The notes under the pieces are model-generated. The model made no database searches and was not told the DNA's origin. It saw only the letters and a list, made by a program, of their open reading frames with translations. Both the position numbers and the translations under genes were made by a program. DNA of 64,000 nucleotides from the NCBI GenBank assembly GCA_907163375.1, contig CAJQUW010015464.1, positions 1-64,000 of the forward strand, in the 5' to 3' direction. Positions 18,020-28,895 of the stretch are shown piece after piece (within the stretch, counting starts at the first letter, position 1; each line of letters begins with the position of its first letter). This DNA is from Prostheceraeus crozeri (lineage: Eukaryota > Platyhelminthes > Polycladida > Euryleptidae).

Positions 18020-18729
18020 AAAATAAGTAAAATAAATAAAAAAGCGAGTTACCCGACGCGTTTCGTCTATATACAGACAGTATCAAGGGTTAAATTGTCG
18101 CTGTACAAGTGGGCTTTTATACATAAATCAGTCAGTGAAAGCAGCTCATCTGGTCATCTCATGACGTCTGTTTATTTTTGGCATGTTCGCTGCATTATAG
18201 TGGGATTCAGCCACCCTAGTAGAAATCGCTGTTAGTTGTTGATCAATAAGTTTGTAGTCGAAATTGTTGATGGTCATCACTTTATCACTGTGGGATTTCG
18301 TCGAATGTTCACTAAGTGCACTCTTCTGGTCTTCATACCGTAAACTGCGCTCATGTTCTCTGTAGCGAACTTGAAATGGATGACACGTTCGACCTATGTA
18401 ACTTTGGTCACATATTCTGCAAGTTAATTCATAGATAACATATTTACTTTTGCAGTTATACTTTGGGCCAATATTTTTACAAATACTATACGAACAAATA
18501 CTTTTATCCGATTTTTTGAAATTTGAAACAAGTTTTTTTCCAGGTCTACTAGTGATACGATCGGAATATCGTATTTACTTTTTATTTTATTGATTTTTCT
18601 CAAAAATCTATCTCCAACAAAGTCAAGGTTCAAAATTACAGTATTTTCTTCAACGTTAGATTTTTTGTTTCTATTTTTGGATTTGATATCAGTTTTACTA
18701 AAGCCATTGTTATTTAATCTATTTTTCAT
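18020..18729 (-). mobile_element. Penelope-like element 3' part (GIY-YIG) with 3' terminal region
   Basis: The minus strand reads a basic segment (MKNRLNNNGFSKTDIKSKNR), then after a frame change at an A-run near 18535-18541 continues through CKSKYVIYELTCRICDQSYI, GRTCHP and YREHERSL to a stop at about 18147. YVIYEL..C and SYIGRT are the GIY-YIG landmarks of PLE endonucleases. The 3' flank contains the hammerhead-like motif listed separately. A plus-strand LINE begins just beyond. Confidence 0.8.
18048..18093 (-). ncRNA. Degenerate hammerhead ribozyme-like motif of the PLE
   Basis: The minus strand reads ACCC, a core-like TTGATAC, stem II GTCT-GTATAT-AGAC, GAAA, a CGCG mini-stem III, TC and GGGT. 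This is the order of a type I hammerhead with very short stem III, known from Penelope-like elements. The first core box should be CTGATGA and here differs at three positions, so cleavage activity is unlikely. Stem I is four base pairs (ACCC/GGGT). Confidence 0.5.
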
Positions 18730-18764
18730 GATATCGTACGCTTTTTCTCATGGGTCAGTAATTG

Positions 18765-21055
18765 TCTCATGAGTATAAATTGATCAAGAAATCTAATGTT
18801 TTGCGAAACTCTCTTATGTTCAAGTCAGTTTATATAAACCAGGACCTCACTCCCATGCAACAGCAATCTAGAAAAGAACTGAGTATTGAACTCAAGAGTC
18901 GGCGGGCGAATGGCGAGGACGTGATAATTTATAGGAACTCAGTGATTCCAAGATCCCAAAGGAATTTTCATTAAAGTTTTTACCCAGCAAAATGCCCTCA
19001 ATCCTCCTTATTAATGCTCAATCCTTAATTCCTAAATTCGATGACTTGTGTGTTATGACTTCCATTTTGAAACCTGCCATCGCTATCATATGTGAGTCTT
19101 GGTTATCTCCTTTGATTCCGAATGACTGTATTTCGTTACCTGGATTTCACTCACCCTTCAGAAATGATCGGTGCGACGGACGTAAAGGAGGAGGCGTTAC
19201 TACTTACGTAATTAACTCAATTTCGTGCCAAGTTTTTCAAACTGAATCATCCTGTTCATTTTCCGTTGAGGATGTCTGGTTATATCTTTCACATCAGAAA
19301 ATTTTGTTGATATCGATCTACATTCCTCCCAATCTACTGGTATCTCAATATAATGAATTACATAATTATTTGACAAGTAATATCGAACTGTTCTTAGATA
19401 CAAATGAAGCAAAAGTTGTCATTGCAGGTGATTTGAATAGATTTCCATCTACTAACTTACAGCAACTATTTGATTTGGATGGAACAGTGAACGAGCCTAC
19501 TCGTGGAGATGCAATCCTTGACCAAATTCTCATGGATAAGTGTCTCATTCCATTGTATCATGATGCTCAAGTTGGTCCCGAAATTGGTTATTCTGATCAT
19601 AGATCTGTTTACATTCAGACAAGGGACGGAATTTCCTCGAATACTACTCTCAGGAAAGTCTATGATTTTCGGTCGAGCAATATTGTGAAATTTTGCAATG
19701 TAATAGAATCATATCCTTGGCAGACTTTCTACCGTTCTGACCTTTCTATTGATGAAAAGTGTGACTGGTTTTACTCAGTTATTTATGATTCGCTAAATTC
19801 CATTCCTTTTTCACTAATTCCCTTCAGTGAACGTGACAAGCCCTGGATCTCTCCTGTGATAAAGGACCTAATAAATAAGAGATACCAAGCTTTCAGGGCA
19901 GGTGATTATGGTTTGTATGACCATTTCAAATCTAAAGTCAAGGAGGAGATTGAGAAGTCGAAAAGGAAATGGGCTTATCAAACAAAAAACAAGAAAGGAG
20001 GTTTATGGAAAATCGCCAGCAACTATCTGAGTAGCAGGAAAACTTCGTCGTTGAGTTCGCTGATTCGATCTTACCCTTCGTATGAAGATGCTGCTGATGC
20101 AATGAGCGAGGCTTTCTCTGAGTCATGGTCGGCCGCACCAAACTGGGACTGTATCTCATCGGAAATACGTGAGAGCTCTTTGCCTGAGTCTTCTACAGAT
20201 TGGTCACCTGATGTTTCAATCCAAACAGTCCGCCATTTCCTTGAATGCCTTAAAGACTGTAAAGTTACAGGTAGTGATAATTTGCCGCCTAGATTATTGC
20301 GTTGTGCAAGTGACTGCCTTGCAGGCCCACTTGCCCACCTCATTGCCTTATCCATAGAATCATGTACCATACCTGCGCGATGGAAGCATGCCAACATAAC
20401 CCCTGTGCCTAAAAGAAGAACCGGATCGCTTAACCTACGCCTCGACTTAAGACCTATTTCTGTTCTGCCGACATTTTCTAAGATTCTCGAGCGATGTGTG
20501 CTAGGCAGCATTAAAGATGTTTTGGTGGAATAGTATCGACAATCTCAATTTGGCTTTCGACCAAATTGCTCCACTATTCATGCACATGTATTTTTGCAAG
20601 AATTCATCACGGAGAACTGCGAAAATTTACAGAACTGCGAAAAAATCAAAAAGATCCAACGACAGTGTCATCGCATTATTTGTGGAAAAGAATGCAAGGA
20701 CGAATGTTTACCTTTGCTATCTTTGCGCCGGCAGAATCAGGCACTTAAGTTTTTTCATCGTATGGAACATCCTTCCCATTTTCTCCATGAACTGTTTCCC
20801 ACACGGCTCCCTTTCTCTAGAAAACTTTGTGTTCCACTTATGAAGACTAAACGTAGACATGCTTCTTTCATCCCCAGCTGTATAAGTCTTTCAAACTCTG
20901 CATAAGCGCTGCCTACTCGATCGTGTTCGGTGTAAACTCATGTGTATTTTTAGTGACTGATGCTACTTACCTGTAACTTGAAATTATTCGCAACCTGTGA
21001 CTTGTAACGATGTGATTTTCATTATGAAATAAAAACGTTTATTATCATTATTATG
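18765..21055 (+). mobile_element. CR1/Jockey-group LINE with internal RT deletion
   Basis: It starts with an ORF1 C-terminal piece (18765-18974, INQDLTPMQQQSRKEL). ORF2 begins at 18992 with an APE endonuclease: NAQSL, the Glu of CESW, GDLN and SDHR. It runs into the reverse transcriptase N-terminal part (LDLRPISVLPTFSKILERC). A TAG stop at 20531-20533 and then FGFRPNCSTIHAHV give way directly to the C-terminal tail (RQCHRIICGKEC to a stop near 20903). The catalytic palm motifs, including the YADD box, are deleted. The tail (about 21030-21055) is rich in TTATTATCATTATTATG. The element cannot mobilise itself. Confidence 0.88.
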
Positions 21056-21329
21056 ACTAAGATGATTTTATGTTGCATTCAGACGGAGGGCAACCATTTG
21101 GAAATATGACGCAGAGAGGTTTCACAAGGATCGGCAAGGGTCTCTTGCGATATTCATTACTACGGACTTCACCGCTGTATCTCCTTTACTTTCACCCTTG
21201 GTCTCGCCCGTCCATGACTTGCCAGCAAGCCATGAAACGTAGAGTGGCCTGATAGCAAGCCAGCAACCGCTTAGGCGTTAAGCTCTTGAATCTGTTACAG
21301 GCATTTCTCAGAGGTGATCTTATCAGAGC

Positions 21330-21617
21330 TACACCGTAAACTCTAGGGCACGAAATTTCGCTTGAATTAGGCACGAAATTTGGGCATCAATTGTAACCAA
21401 CACAAGGCACGAGTAGGCACGAAGTTTATAGTGCCGAGTTCGTGCCCATTCATTGTTCCTTCGATTTCATTGGATAAACAGATATTAGGTTTGGTACCTA
21501 TTAGTGCCTAGTGGCGCCTACTGGTGCCTCGAGGCAGTAGAAAGGCACTAACTGGGCACTAACTGGCACGAAATTTCGGCTTCGTGCCTAAATTAGTGCC
21601 CTAAAATTTTCAGTGTA
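21330..21617. mobile_element. 288-bp MITE with TACACYG...GGGCAC inverted ends
   Basis: The left end TACACCGTAAACTCTAGGGC and the right end, reverse complemented, TACACTGAAAATTTTAGGGC form a diverged terminal inverted repeat flanked by TA. The interior is built of GGCACGAA/GTGCC words, many facing each other. CACTG-type termini would suit the CACTA/EnSpm group or another TA-target family. There is no transposase. Confidence 0.65.
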
Positions 21618-22307
21618 CAAGGCCTCGACCGACAAATACAACCTCTGGCAGACAGAGCGTGCGTCATATCATTGTGTTGGTATCCGGGCCCCGATTATGA
21701 CATAATTTGGACCTGTGGATTGTTTACGAGTGGAAACGTGAATGATTATAATGGAACACCAATTCATATTTTCAGTTTTTTAGCAGTACTTATAAAACGT
21801 TTATAAGTAGAATATGAGCTGAGCTGAACCATGGCCTCTGCAACAAACTTTAAACAAAGTCATTCAGTCATCTGCAAGCAAAGATTGAAGCCTATTAAGT
21901 TTAGGCCTATCATAATGACCTGGAGACTAGACCATCTCTTGGGTTTCCACTAACTCTAGCGATTTTGGCGATAGCCAAAAAATAAATAAATATTTACTCA
22001 ATCATTGATTCCTCTCCTTCCTGATCGGCTTAATTTTTTTTCTACAGCATTGACCGCACGCTGTATTTGAATGTATTCAACCAATATACGAGTTTATACC
22101 TCAAAATTGTAATAATGTTTTCCAATGTTTTTGGAAATAAACAACTTTTGTCTTTCGTCTTTTGTCTTTAGCCTCAATCGCAAAATCTACCTTTGTTTTC
22201 TACGGAAAATGAGTTTTGGAGTCTTGCGATGCTTTCATGGGAGTTGGGGACTTCATATGCCTCGATCTTGACTGGCAATTGAACAAAATCTTGTCTGTGA
22301 AGGCTCA

Positions 22308-22310
<3 letters not shown>
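21618..22310. other. No gene recognised
   Basis: No motif-bearing frame and no clear repeat on either strand. Confidence 0.5.
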
Positions 22311-22352
<42 letters not shown>

Positions 22353-22380
22353 CATGTATATATATATATACATATCGAAG
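22311..22380. repeat. (CT)n then (TA)n microsatellite
   Basis: About 13 CT dinucleotides are followed by about 40 bp of alternating TA with two ACATG/ACATA interruptions. It abuts the PLE fragment at 22385. Confidence 0.95.
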
Positions 22381-22384
22381 TATA

Positions 22385-22612
22385 TACTTTTTGAAAGAAG
22401 ATCTTCATCAATGGATGGGTAGAAGTCAACAATATCAAACTTCATGAAGCTGGAATCATTCTTGTCTGGAATGATTTTGAACCATTCAATAACCATCGTT
22501 ACATTTCTCCATTGTAAAAGTTCTGTAGAGTCTCTGATTTCATTGTTATATCTTTCTAAAAGCTGCTTGCTGATTTTTCTGATTTCACTTTTTGCTGAAT
22601 TCAGAAGTCGAT
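22385..22612 (-). mobile_element. PLE reverse-transcriptase fragment
   Basis: The minus frame reads SAKSEIRKISKQLLERYNNE, then LQWRN, WFKIIPDK and MKFDIVDFYPSIDEDLL. FDIVDFYPSI is the motif A region with the catalytic Asp in Penelope-type RTs. The frame is open until the microsatellite cuts it. Confidence 0.85.
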
Positions 22613-22622
22613 ATATGAATAT

Positions 22623-22805
22623 ATGAATGAAACTTCACTATCAAAATATGCGTGGACTCTCAATGACCAAAGTGCAAACTATGAAATTAAATGGAAAGTT
22701 GTACATCATAGCAAGCCCTATTCCTGCGGTGATCGGTATTGCAATCTTTGTCTCTCAGAGAAATATTTTATAGCCACTTCAAAAGAAAAGCAATCTCCTC
22801 AATAA
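22623..22805 (+). mobile_element. PLE endonuclease-region fragment, opposite orientation
   Basis: The plus frame reads NETSLSKYAWTLNDQSANYE, then IKWKVV, KPYSCG and CNLCLSEKYFI. The ETSLSKY.W.L...Y.I.W...PY..G...C.LCL.EK pattern occurs C-terminal to the GIY-YIG core in PLE-like proteins. It faces away from the adjoining RT fragment, so the two form an inverted junction. Confidence 0.6.
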
Positions 22806-23069
22806 GAAAAATTAAATCGTCTCAAAGTGTAGACATCGAAGAAAATTCTTATATCAAGCCTCAAGCCACAATCTACATCTATACCTTGAACATTTGAATT
22901 TCACAGTGTATCTTTAGTTTTTTCTGTAGAAATTTCTTATTGTTCACTGCAGTCTGATGATCGGTTGTACTCCATCCCTGAAACTAATATAGTAACATGC
23001 AGTGATATAGCCGAGGCAATATGCAATCGGTCGACTTCGTGAAAAGTCATTCGTCGTACCTTCCAATGA

Positions 23070-24260
23070 CGACCACCACTCTGCCTGCCTGCCTGCTTGT
23101 CTGCCGGGGGGGGGGGGTAAATTTTTCCCTCCGATCAACTTCAAAATAACCAACCCGATGTAAAGTTTCACGAGGACCTCTCCGATACGTCGGTTCACCA
23201 GTTATGCCATAAACCACACTGTCGGATGCAGAAAGTGATGAGGATTCCAAATCTGTAAGCCGGTTCTTCATACAATGCCATGTTTCAATGCTAGAGGCAA
23301 AAAACTGCTTCCGAACCTGCTTTTTCTGTCGGGGGAGGGTTTTAATTTTTCGGCCGATTTTTCTTAAAGCAACCTTACGAATGTACAATTTCACGTAGAT
23401 TTCGAATTTTTGGGCCGAATGTCTTTCCTCCGAGGCCTCCTTCACCCCGAAACAGAGCCATTCTCACCACAAAACGTGCAAGAACCTGAAACAATCCTAG
23501 TTGTGAAACTTGATGAAATGGAACGAGCCTTAAACCATCCTCCTTTGTTGCAGAAAGTGATGAGGATTTAAAATCTGAATACCGTCGAAGATGCCGTGTT
23601 CCAACGCTCAAAAACAGCCATTCATCACCTCTCTGTCTCAGGGGAGGCTTTTCACTTTTGCTCCGATTCTGCCATTAAATGCTCGGCCACTTGTCTCCAG
23701 AGGGAGGGGCTCGGCTCGTGTCCTTCGGTCTACAACGTCTTTACTACTAATGTTTCGACGCATTATCTTAGCAACACAACTTCATGACGTCAGCAAAACC
23801 TTTGTTGCCCTGGCTCAATTGCAACCAAAGTCTGCCCACACCTTCTTCTCCAAATCATTCTCTAAACGGTTTTACAAAACAGCATCCAACCGGTGACTCT
23901 GACCTGAGAAACAACTCATCCAATAATCTAAATTTTCGATCACCTCTCGAATTTCGCGTCATTTTCTTCGCAACATGACTTGACATCGTGGAGAAAAACC
24001 TTAGTTATTCTGGCTCAATTGCAACCAAAGTCTGTCCACACCTTCTCATGATAACACTCAGTGGGGTGCAGCAACGTAACAAGCAACGGACACCAATGAG
24101 CTGTGAAACAACTCATGAAATCCTTGAATATTTCCATCATCATGCGAATTCTACGACATTTTCTTCGCAACAGAATTTCATAACGCCGTAGAAAACATTA
24201 ATGATTCTGCTTCAATTGCAACCAAAGTCTGCCTACAACTTCTCATGATCATTCTTAGGA
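23070..24260. repeat. Diverged long tandem repeat (about 200-330 bp units)
   Basis: TCAATTGCAACCAAAGTCTG recurs at about 23815, 24014 and 24215, about 200 bp apart, with similar upstream parts (TTCTTCGCAACA). Upstream, AGAAAGTGATGAGGATT recurs near 23228 and 23554, and TCTGYCGGGGG near 23100 and 23326. The whole stretch looks like one old satellite or gene-conversion series. No gene is recognised in it. Confidence 0.75.
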
Positions 24261-24266
24261 GCACGC

Positions 24267-24515
24267 TCGAAGTCTGTATTCATATTCGACGCTTCGAAAG
24301 CTTTTGATACTGTGTCTAACATACTTTTGATGCGTCGTTTACTTCAAACAAACTTGCCTAGAAGCTATATTCATTGACATGTAAGTTACCTATGTGATCG
24401 AAAACAATTTGCTTGCGTCAATGGTATGCCCAGTAGTCTAACTGCAATTGCAGGTGTTCCACAAGGCGCAATCCTCTCTCCATCTATCTTCTCTGCCTTT
24501 ATCAGCTTACTTTGA
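24267..24515 (+). mobile_element. LINE reverse-transcriptase fragment
   Basis: The frame reads SVFIFDASKAFDTVSNILLM (motif A, catalytic Asp) and, after one stop, AIAGVPQGAILSPSIF (motif B region). The YADD box is absent. It immediately follows the tandem repeats. Confidence 0.85.
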
Positions 24516-25480
24516 TCTACACTACGAAGACAGTCGTCTTTCACGGATCCAGTGGCATCAAACTTGTCATTGATTTGATAGATGGTACCCTTGGTAGGAG
24601 GCAGAGAGCTGAACGTTTTCTGCCACTCTTCAATTACTCGTGGTATTACCCAGTTTCCATTACATTTTTAAAATGAAAATTCGTAATTCGTTCTTCGAGA
24701 GATAATTTGCGAGGCATATTGCACATCAGCAGTAAATTGCTACAATCAGATTCAAAGATCCAAAGATCAAAGATGTCTTCTTATTTCAAAAAGTATGATT
24801 GATGGCCAATTTAACATTGGACTTATTGACATCATATTGCCACATGCCTAATTCATATAAACAAATAATTTTCAAATTTTGTCAATATGATCGATACCTG
24901 CATTTCCGACTAGAATCTCGTTGATAGAAGTACATTAAATGAACATCAGTTATCCAATGAATAACTGAAAACCCAAGGCCTATAAAAAGATGAGCATGAT
25001 ATAGAATATAGCAATTGACAGACGCCTAATTGACATTTTATTCAAAATGCGAGCAGAAGTTACAAGTGAATCAGCAATAAACCTGTCTGCCCAGGACTTG
25101 TCAGAGAAGAGAATGCAAGTGTTTAGAGTATTTACAAGAAATTCCGTATTGGGAAATATAAGTAGTATGATGCAAACATGCAACTCATTGGACTTATGAA
25201 CTGCGTGCTCTACCGAAGTTGCCAATGCAAACGCACTTAGTTGTTTAATTGAGAGCAAACGATGGGAATACTGGAATATGAAACGAAAATAACAGCAAAA
25301 ACAAAAGAATATGGTGCTTTATTAAACCCTAATATCTTGCACTTCAGAACTCAGTTTAAATGAGACTTAAGAAGTCTTAATGCAGTTCGTAAAACTTGTT
25401 TGATCTATAGCAGAATGAACTGTAAATATCCGTAGAAACAGACGTTTGTTTTATCTGATATGAACGGATTTTAACTGCTA
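24516..25480. other. No gene recognised
   Basis: AT-rich. One minus frame (24980-25258) is open without known motifs. I searched it for the next matrixin exon and found none with convincing splice sites. Confidence 0.5.
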
Positions 25481-25559
25481 CGTCATCATTCATCATGTTA
25501 TGACGTCATCATTCATCATGTTATGACGTCATCATTCATCATGCTATGACGTCATCATT
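25481..25559. repeat. 23-bp tandem repeat carrying three CRE palindromes
   Basis: The unit CGTCATCATTCATCATG plus TTATGA repeats 3.4 times. Each junction makes TGACGTCA (25501-25508, 25524-25531, 25547-25554), the full cAMP-response element that CREB/ATF dimers bind. The spacing is 23 bp, about two helical turns. It lies just downstream of the matrixin exon, in its presumed next intron. Regulatory use is inferred. Confidence 0.85.
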
Positions 25560-25671
25560 TTAACAGATATTTGCGGATATTTCCTGTAAAGCTTATCTGT
25601 GAAGTTTAACGGTCACTTTATTTGTTTTTAATGGTGTACAATTTACAATGTAGCAGAATGAACTCACTTAC

Positions 25672-25995
25672 CTGTACATTCCCTTCTTCCATACATCTTT
25701 CGGATCTTGTCAATATCGCCAACACTCAAATCGAAACTAGATTCGGATTTGCTTCTGTATGTTTTAGGATTGAGTACACTGCCTGTTTCCTTTGACATAG
25801 GAACACCTAAGACATATCCAATATGTCCACATGTAACTTTAAAAAACGGAATATATCCAGTGCGATTGAGTCTTGAAAACAGATATTTATCATTGTAGTG
25901 AATGTTTCCTGCGAATTTCTTGTACCTATCGTAACTTTTCAATACACCGAAATCGTTGCGAAGAGGAATTGTGTGATATGCTTTTTCGTGTCCAC
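25672..25995 (-). CDS. Matrixin-like exon with degenerate zinc site
   Basis: Internal exon of 324 nt. The acceptor CCTTATTCTTTTAG ends at 25996 and the donor GTAAGTGAG starts at 25671. The encoded part contains GNIHYND, the counterpart of the GDxHFDD segment of matrix metalloproteinases, then CGHIGYVLGVPM, then GSVLNP and LSVGDIDKIRKMYG, the matrixin end helix. The HExGHxxGxxH site reads GHIGYVLGVPM, so all three zinc-ligand His and the catalytic Glu are replaced. The first two bases complete the codon started by the exon at 35539-35717. It is a pseudoprotease or an early pseudogene. The frame is fully open. Confidence 0.82.
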
Positions 25996-26129
25996 CTAAA
26001 AGAATAAGGAGAGTGAAAGTCCGACTGCCAAAAAAGAGTTTCTACAACGAAAGAGGTCGAAATGAGATTTGGGATGTTTATATCAACCCTGATATGTACA
26101 TACATTTACATACTTTGGTATGTTCATAT
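25996..26129. repeat. Intron segment with a hairpin at a transposon insertion site
   Basis: CCCTGATATGTACATAC (26087-26103) faces a near-complement at 26118-26134, which overlaps the P-element left edge (CAGGG). The GTTCATAT inside it is the target duplication of that element, so part of the symmetry predates the insertion and part was created by it. Confidence 0.6.
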
Positions 26130-26624
26130 CAGGGAATTATAGATTATATCTTTTGTTACGGGAAGAACAACAACGTCGCACTACTGACATAATGAGGGTT
26201 ACTTTCATTAGTAGTTTAGAACACTACCACTCATGTTACCTAAGTCAAAATACTAAATCGCTATGTACAACTATTAATTGCATATCATAACTCATGTATA
26301 TACGCACATCCCCATCTTTATACACTATATAAATAATGAAAGCAATGAAGAATATGACAAGAAAATTTATTACAGTTTGCAGCATTTCTCTACAGTTTCT
26401 TGTTTTTTTACATAATTTTACAATATTTACAAAAATTCGTGTTAAAACATTCATCCAACAAATAAGAAAATATTGCAAGAACTATTTACAGAAAATGAAT
26501 GAATATTTACAACATCATATTTACATGATTTGACAACCATTGTGTACATCAAAAATCACTCTGAGGTTTCCTGAATTTTTTTGTAATACTTGCCGACTCA
26601 TCTTTTGTGTTCACTCGTTTTAGT

Positions 26625-27260
26625 TCATTCTTTGACAGACAATTGTACATTCGTGTGAGAATATGGTCGCTTGAAAAAAGAGCGGTTGATCACATGATTG
26701 TCAGTTGAAACAGCAACAACATGAAAAAGTGAATCAATTTGACGAATGACACTCATAAACTCATTGTACAAAATATCGGAATTAAGTCGAAACACAGGAA
26801 TTAAACACACGACATCCCTATATTTTGAACAAGACGACTGAATCATATAAGTTAAAACGGTCTTGGCGGGTATGCCATCCGATGTATAACCTACAAATTG
26901 TCCATTACTGAGTTCTACACGCTGAGCAGTATAGACTTTGTCGATCATCAATGTAACAATTTTTTCTCTGTCATCCAAAAAACTTGATCTCCTTTGCAGA
27001 TACTCGAGATCAATCGAACAGGTTTCAACTGCAGATCCTCTAGACAATGAACGCAGCGTAGTCATAGAGGGAAGAATGAAAATATCTCTTAATTTATTAT
27101 ACAAAGATGCACTTGTAATCTGCCACAAAAAAGAAAGTGCCAACGTCTTACATGAATATTTTCTGGCATTCTTTGGTACTTGACGAAGTCGTAGCTGCTC
27201 AATAACAAAATTTACTAGGTGGTACATTTCAAATTCGGGGTCATCTGATTGATAGTCCGG
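26625..27260 (-). pseudogene. P/THAP9-type transposase segment
   Basis: The minus frame opens in SDDPEFEMYHLVNFVIEQL and continues with LYNKLRDIFILPSMTTLRSL, then IVTLMIDKVYTAQRVELSNG and VGYTSDGIPAKTVL. L.LPS..TLR and ..DEVY...V....G...G are landmarks of THAP-type transposases around the first RNase-H segment. Here Asp of MIDKVY is kept. The frame ends at 26625, well before the GTP-binding and second catalytic regions. The upstream edge near 27260 follows CACGCTAG, a possible acceptor from the THAP exon. Confidence 0.75.
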
Positions 27261-27625
27261 GAGCTAGCGTGAAGTTGTGCAGGGAACGAGGTAGTACATA
27301 AAACTTTCACATAGCATAGTACACCTCTAACCTACTGCAAACTTCACGTCTGCCGGATCAGATCATTTGCTTTTCAGAAATAGAGAGGATAACAAAATCC
27401 TATGTATTTCCAGTGGTAAAATTGTGACATTTAAGGTGTTGACTCCATTTTTTCGAATTTTTGCTCATAAAAGTTACACAAATTGGTATTTTATTGAACT
27501 GGTTATTATAGAAATCATCTACAGATCATGATCTTTCAAATGAATTATCATTCAGTGACAGGATGAAGTAAAGTGTACAAACAGACACTTTTCGTCAAAG
27601 TATATCAACAATTTTCCTGAAATTT

Positions 27626-27969
27626 CTATGTTAAAATTTGCAGTTGCACCAACGAAAAGCACTCTGGGAACACTGAAGGAATTGCCGTTGATTTCAATCG
27701 TTTCTTCTGAAGAATTTGCGATAATCTACTCTCCCGTCTACTTTCACGTGAGTCGGTCGACGTTGTTTCGAAGTCGTGGTCGTTGAAGTGTTTCTCACAC
27801 ACACTGTGATTCTCATTAGGAGTAAAATCCTTTCGTGGGATAGCAGACATCCATCTTGAATGTAGAGCAGGGTCTCTTGGAAACTGAAACATCGAGCATT
27901 TCTCAATGACCTCATTTTCCTGGGCTTATAGCCACTGCGACAATTAGGAACGCAGCACAAAAACGCCAT
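27626..27969 (-). pseudogene. THAP zinc finger of the P transposon, frame-broken
   Basis: The start ATG at 27969 gives MAFLCCVPNCRSGYKPRKM (first Cys pair). After a frame change near 27893-27915 it continues as FQFPRDPALHSRWMSAI, then VCEKHFNDHDF (the C-x2-H pair) and AIPSVFPE, the AVPTIFP box that ends THAP domains. All metal ligands and the Trp are present. Confidence 0.85.
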
Positions 27970-28282
27970 CGGTTGAACGTTGTCTTTAAAATATATGTTA
28001 CACGGTAATGCACGTTATGGCGAGCGAAGTTGAGAATCGGACAGTCTGATAGTCAGCAAGACGAAGCAATGTCCCAGCTAACACATTTACACATAGGTAA
28101 TGAAAGGTGTGAGTCACGTTATCGCATGCATTGGAACTTGGAAGGGACAGCTTCTCGCTCTATCTTTGTCATGTAAGCAGTCACTGCAGCGCGAGATGTT
28201 AACCCTCTCCCTGTCAAGGCAGATTTCGCAACATCGTGCTTTGTTCTTCCCGATACACTATCTATAATTCCCTGGTTCATAT

Positions 28283-28734
28283 CAAATAACATGCACCTTG
28301 CAATGAGCTCCTACATGCCACAACTAATTCAAACTGGAACACATATGCATAATGTGAAGTTACACGCATTGATACTGATGAATTATGCCCATTGTCTCAT
28401 GCAGTGCTTGAGTTAGATGTTAATTAAATTTTTCCGATCTGCTTCAACATCTTAACAGACTTGTAAAAATGCCAACAATCTTGCATACAAAATCTAGCAA
28501 GTCTTACAAGAAAATTGCGGCTCAAGTCTTACAAGCGCAAGGTTTTTTGCAAGTTTTTGCTATTTTTCTCAGTCGGCTAGACAGTTTGTCTGCCAAATCA
28601 GTATTTTGGCTGACGCCACACATTATCAGACAAATTTCCTTCTTATTTTTGTCTTATGGCGCAGATTAACAAAATAGATGCTCCTTGTTTATACTCGGAA
28701 GCACATTCGGTGACACAGCGCTCTTCCATGTGAC
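28283..28734. other. Intron sequence, no gene recognised
   Basis: Short T-rich repeats around 28497-28560 (AGTCTTACAAG, repeated). The 28690-28734 portion may belong to the SINE tail. Confidence 0.5.
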
Positions 28735-28895
28735 CGATTTCCATTTATCCCACTCTCATTCTTTCGCACTGAGTGTTGAGAAAGAGTGCTGAGTATTCCT
28801 ATTAGAAAATAGTCCTTGGTTTGACCCGACCCACATTTGAGCCCATGTCTACCAGACGCAGAGCGAACACTCTACCACAGGGCCACTGCGCCGGT
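28735..28895 (-). mobile_element. tRNA-derived SINE, copy 1
   Basis: The minus strand begins ACCGGCGCAGTGGCCCTGTG, with box A-like TGGCCCTGTGGTAGAGTG, then box B-like GGGCTCAAATGTGGG. The cloverleaf is not intact. A second copy is at 63010-63194. Shared tail words include TCTTCCATGTG and GTGTTGAG. RNA polymerase III promoter boxes are typical of this class. Confidence 0.75.

Larger units (their letters stand above)
26130..28274 (-). mobile_element. P-superfamily (THAP) DNA transposon, defective
   Basis: The element is bounded by a perfect 8-bp target duplication GTTCATAT (26122-26129 and 28275-28282). Both ends start CAGGGAATTATAGAT, and similarity extends inward through CGGGAAGAACAA. The minus strand carries a THAP finger and a transposase segment. 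8-bp duplications and THAP transposases define P elements. At 2145 bp it lacks the C-terminal transposase half. It lies in the intron between two matrixin exons, antisense to neither. Confidence 0.9.

Noticed and set aside
26245-26478. Short hydrophobic minus-strand ORF
   Set aside because: Inside the P transposon remnant, AT-rich, no recognisable family or signal.
28830-28895. tRNA gene
   Set aside because: Only box A/B-like parts are present. The cloverleaf does not close and a second copy at 63010-63194 shows it is a SINE.
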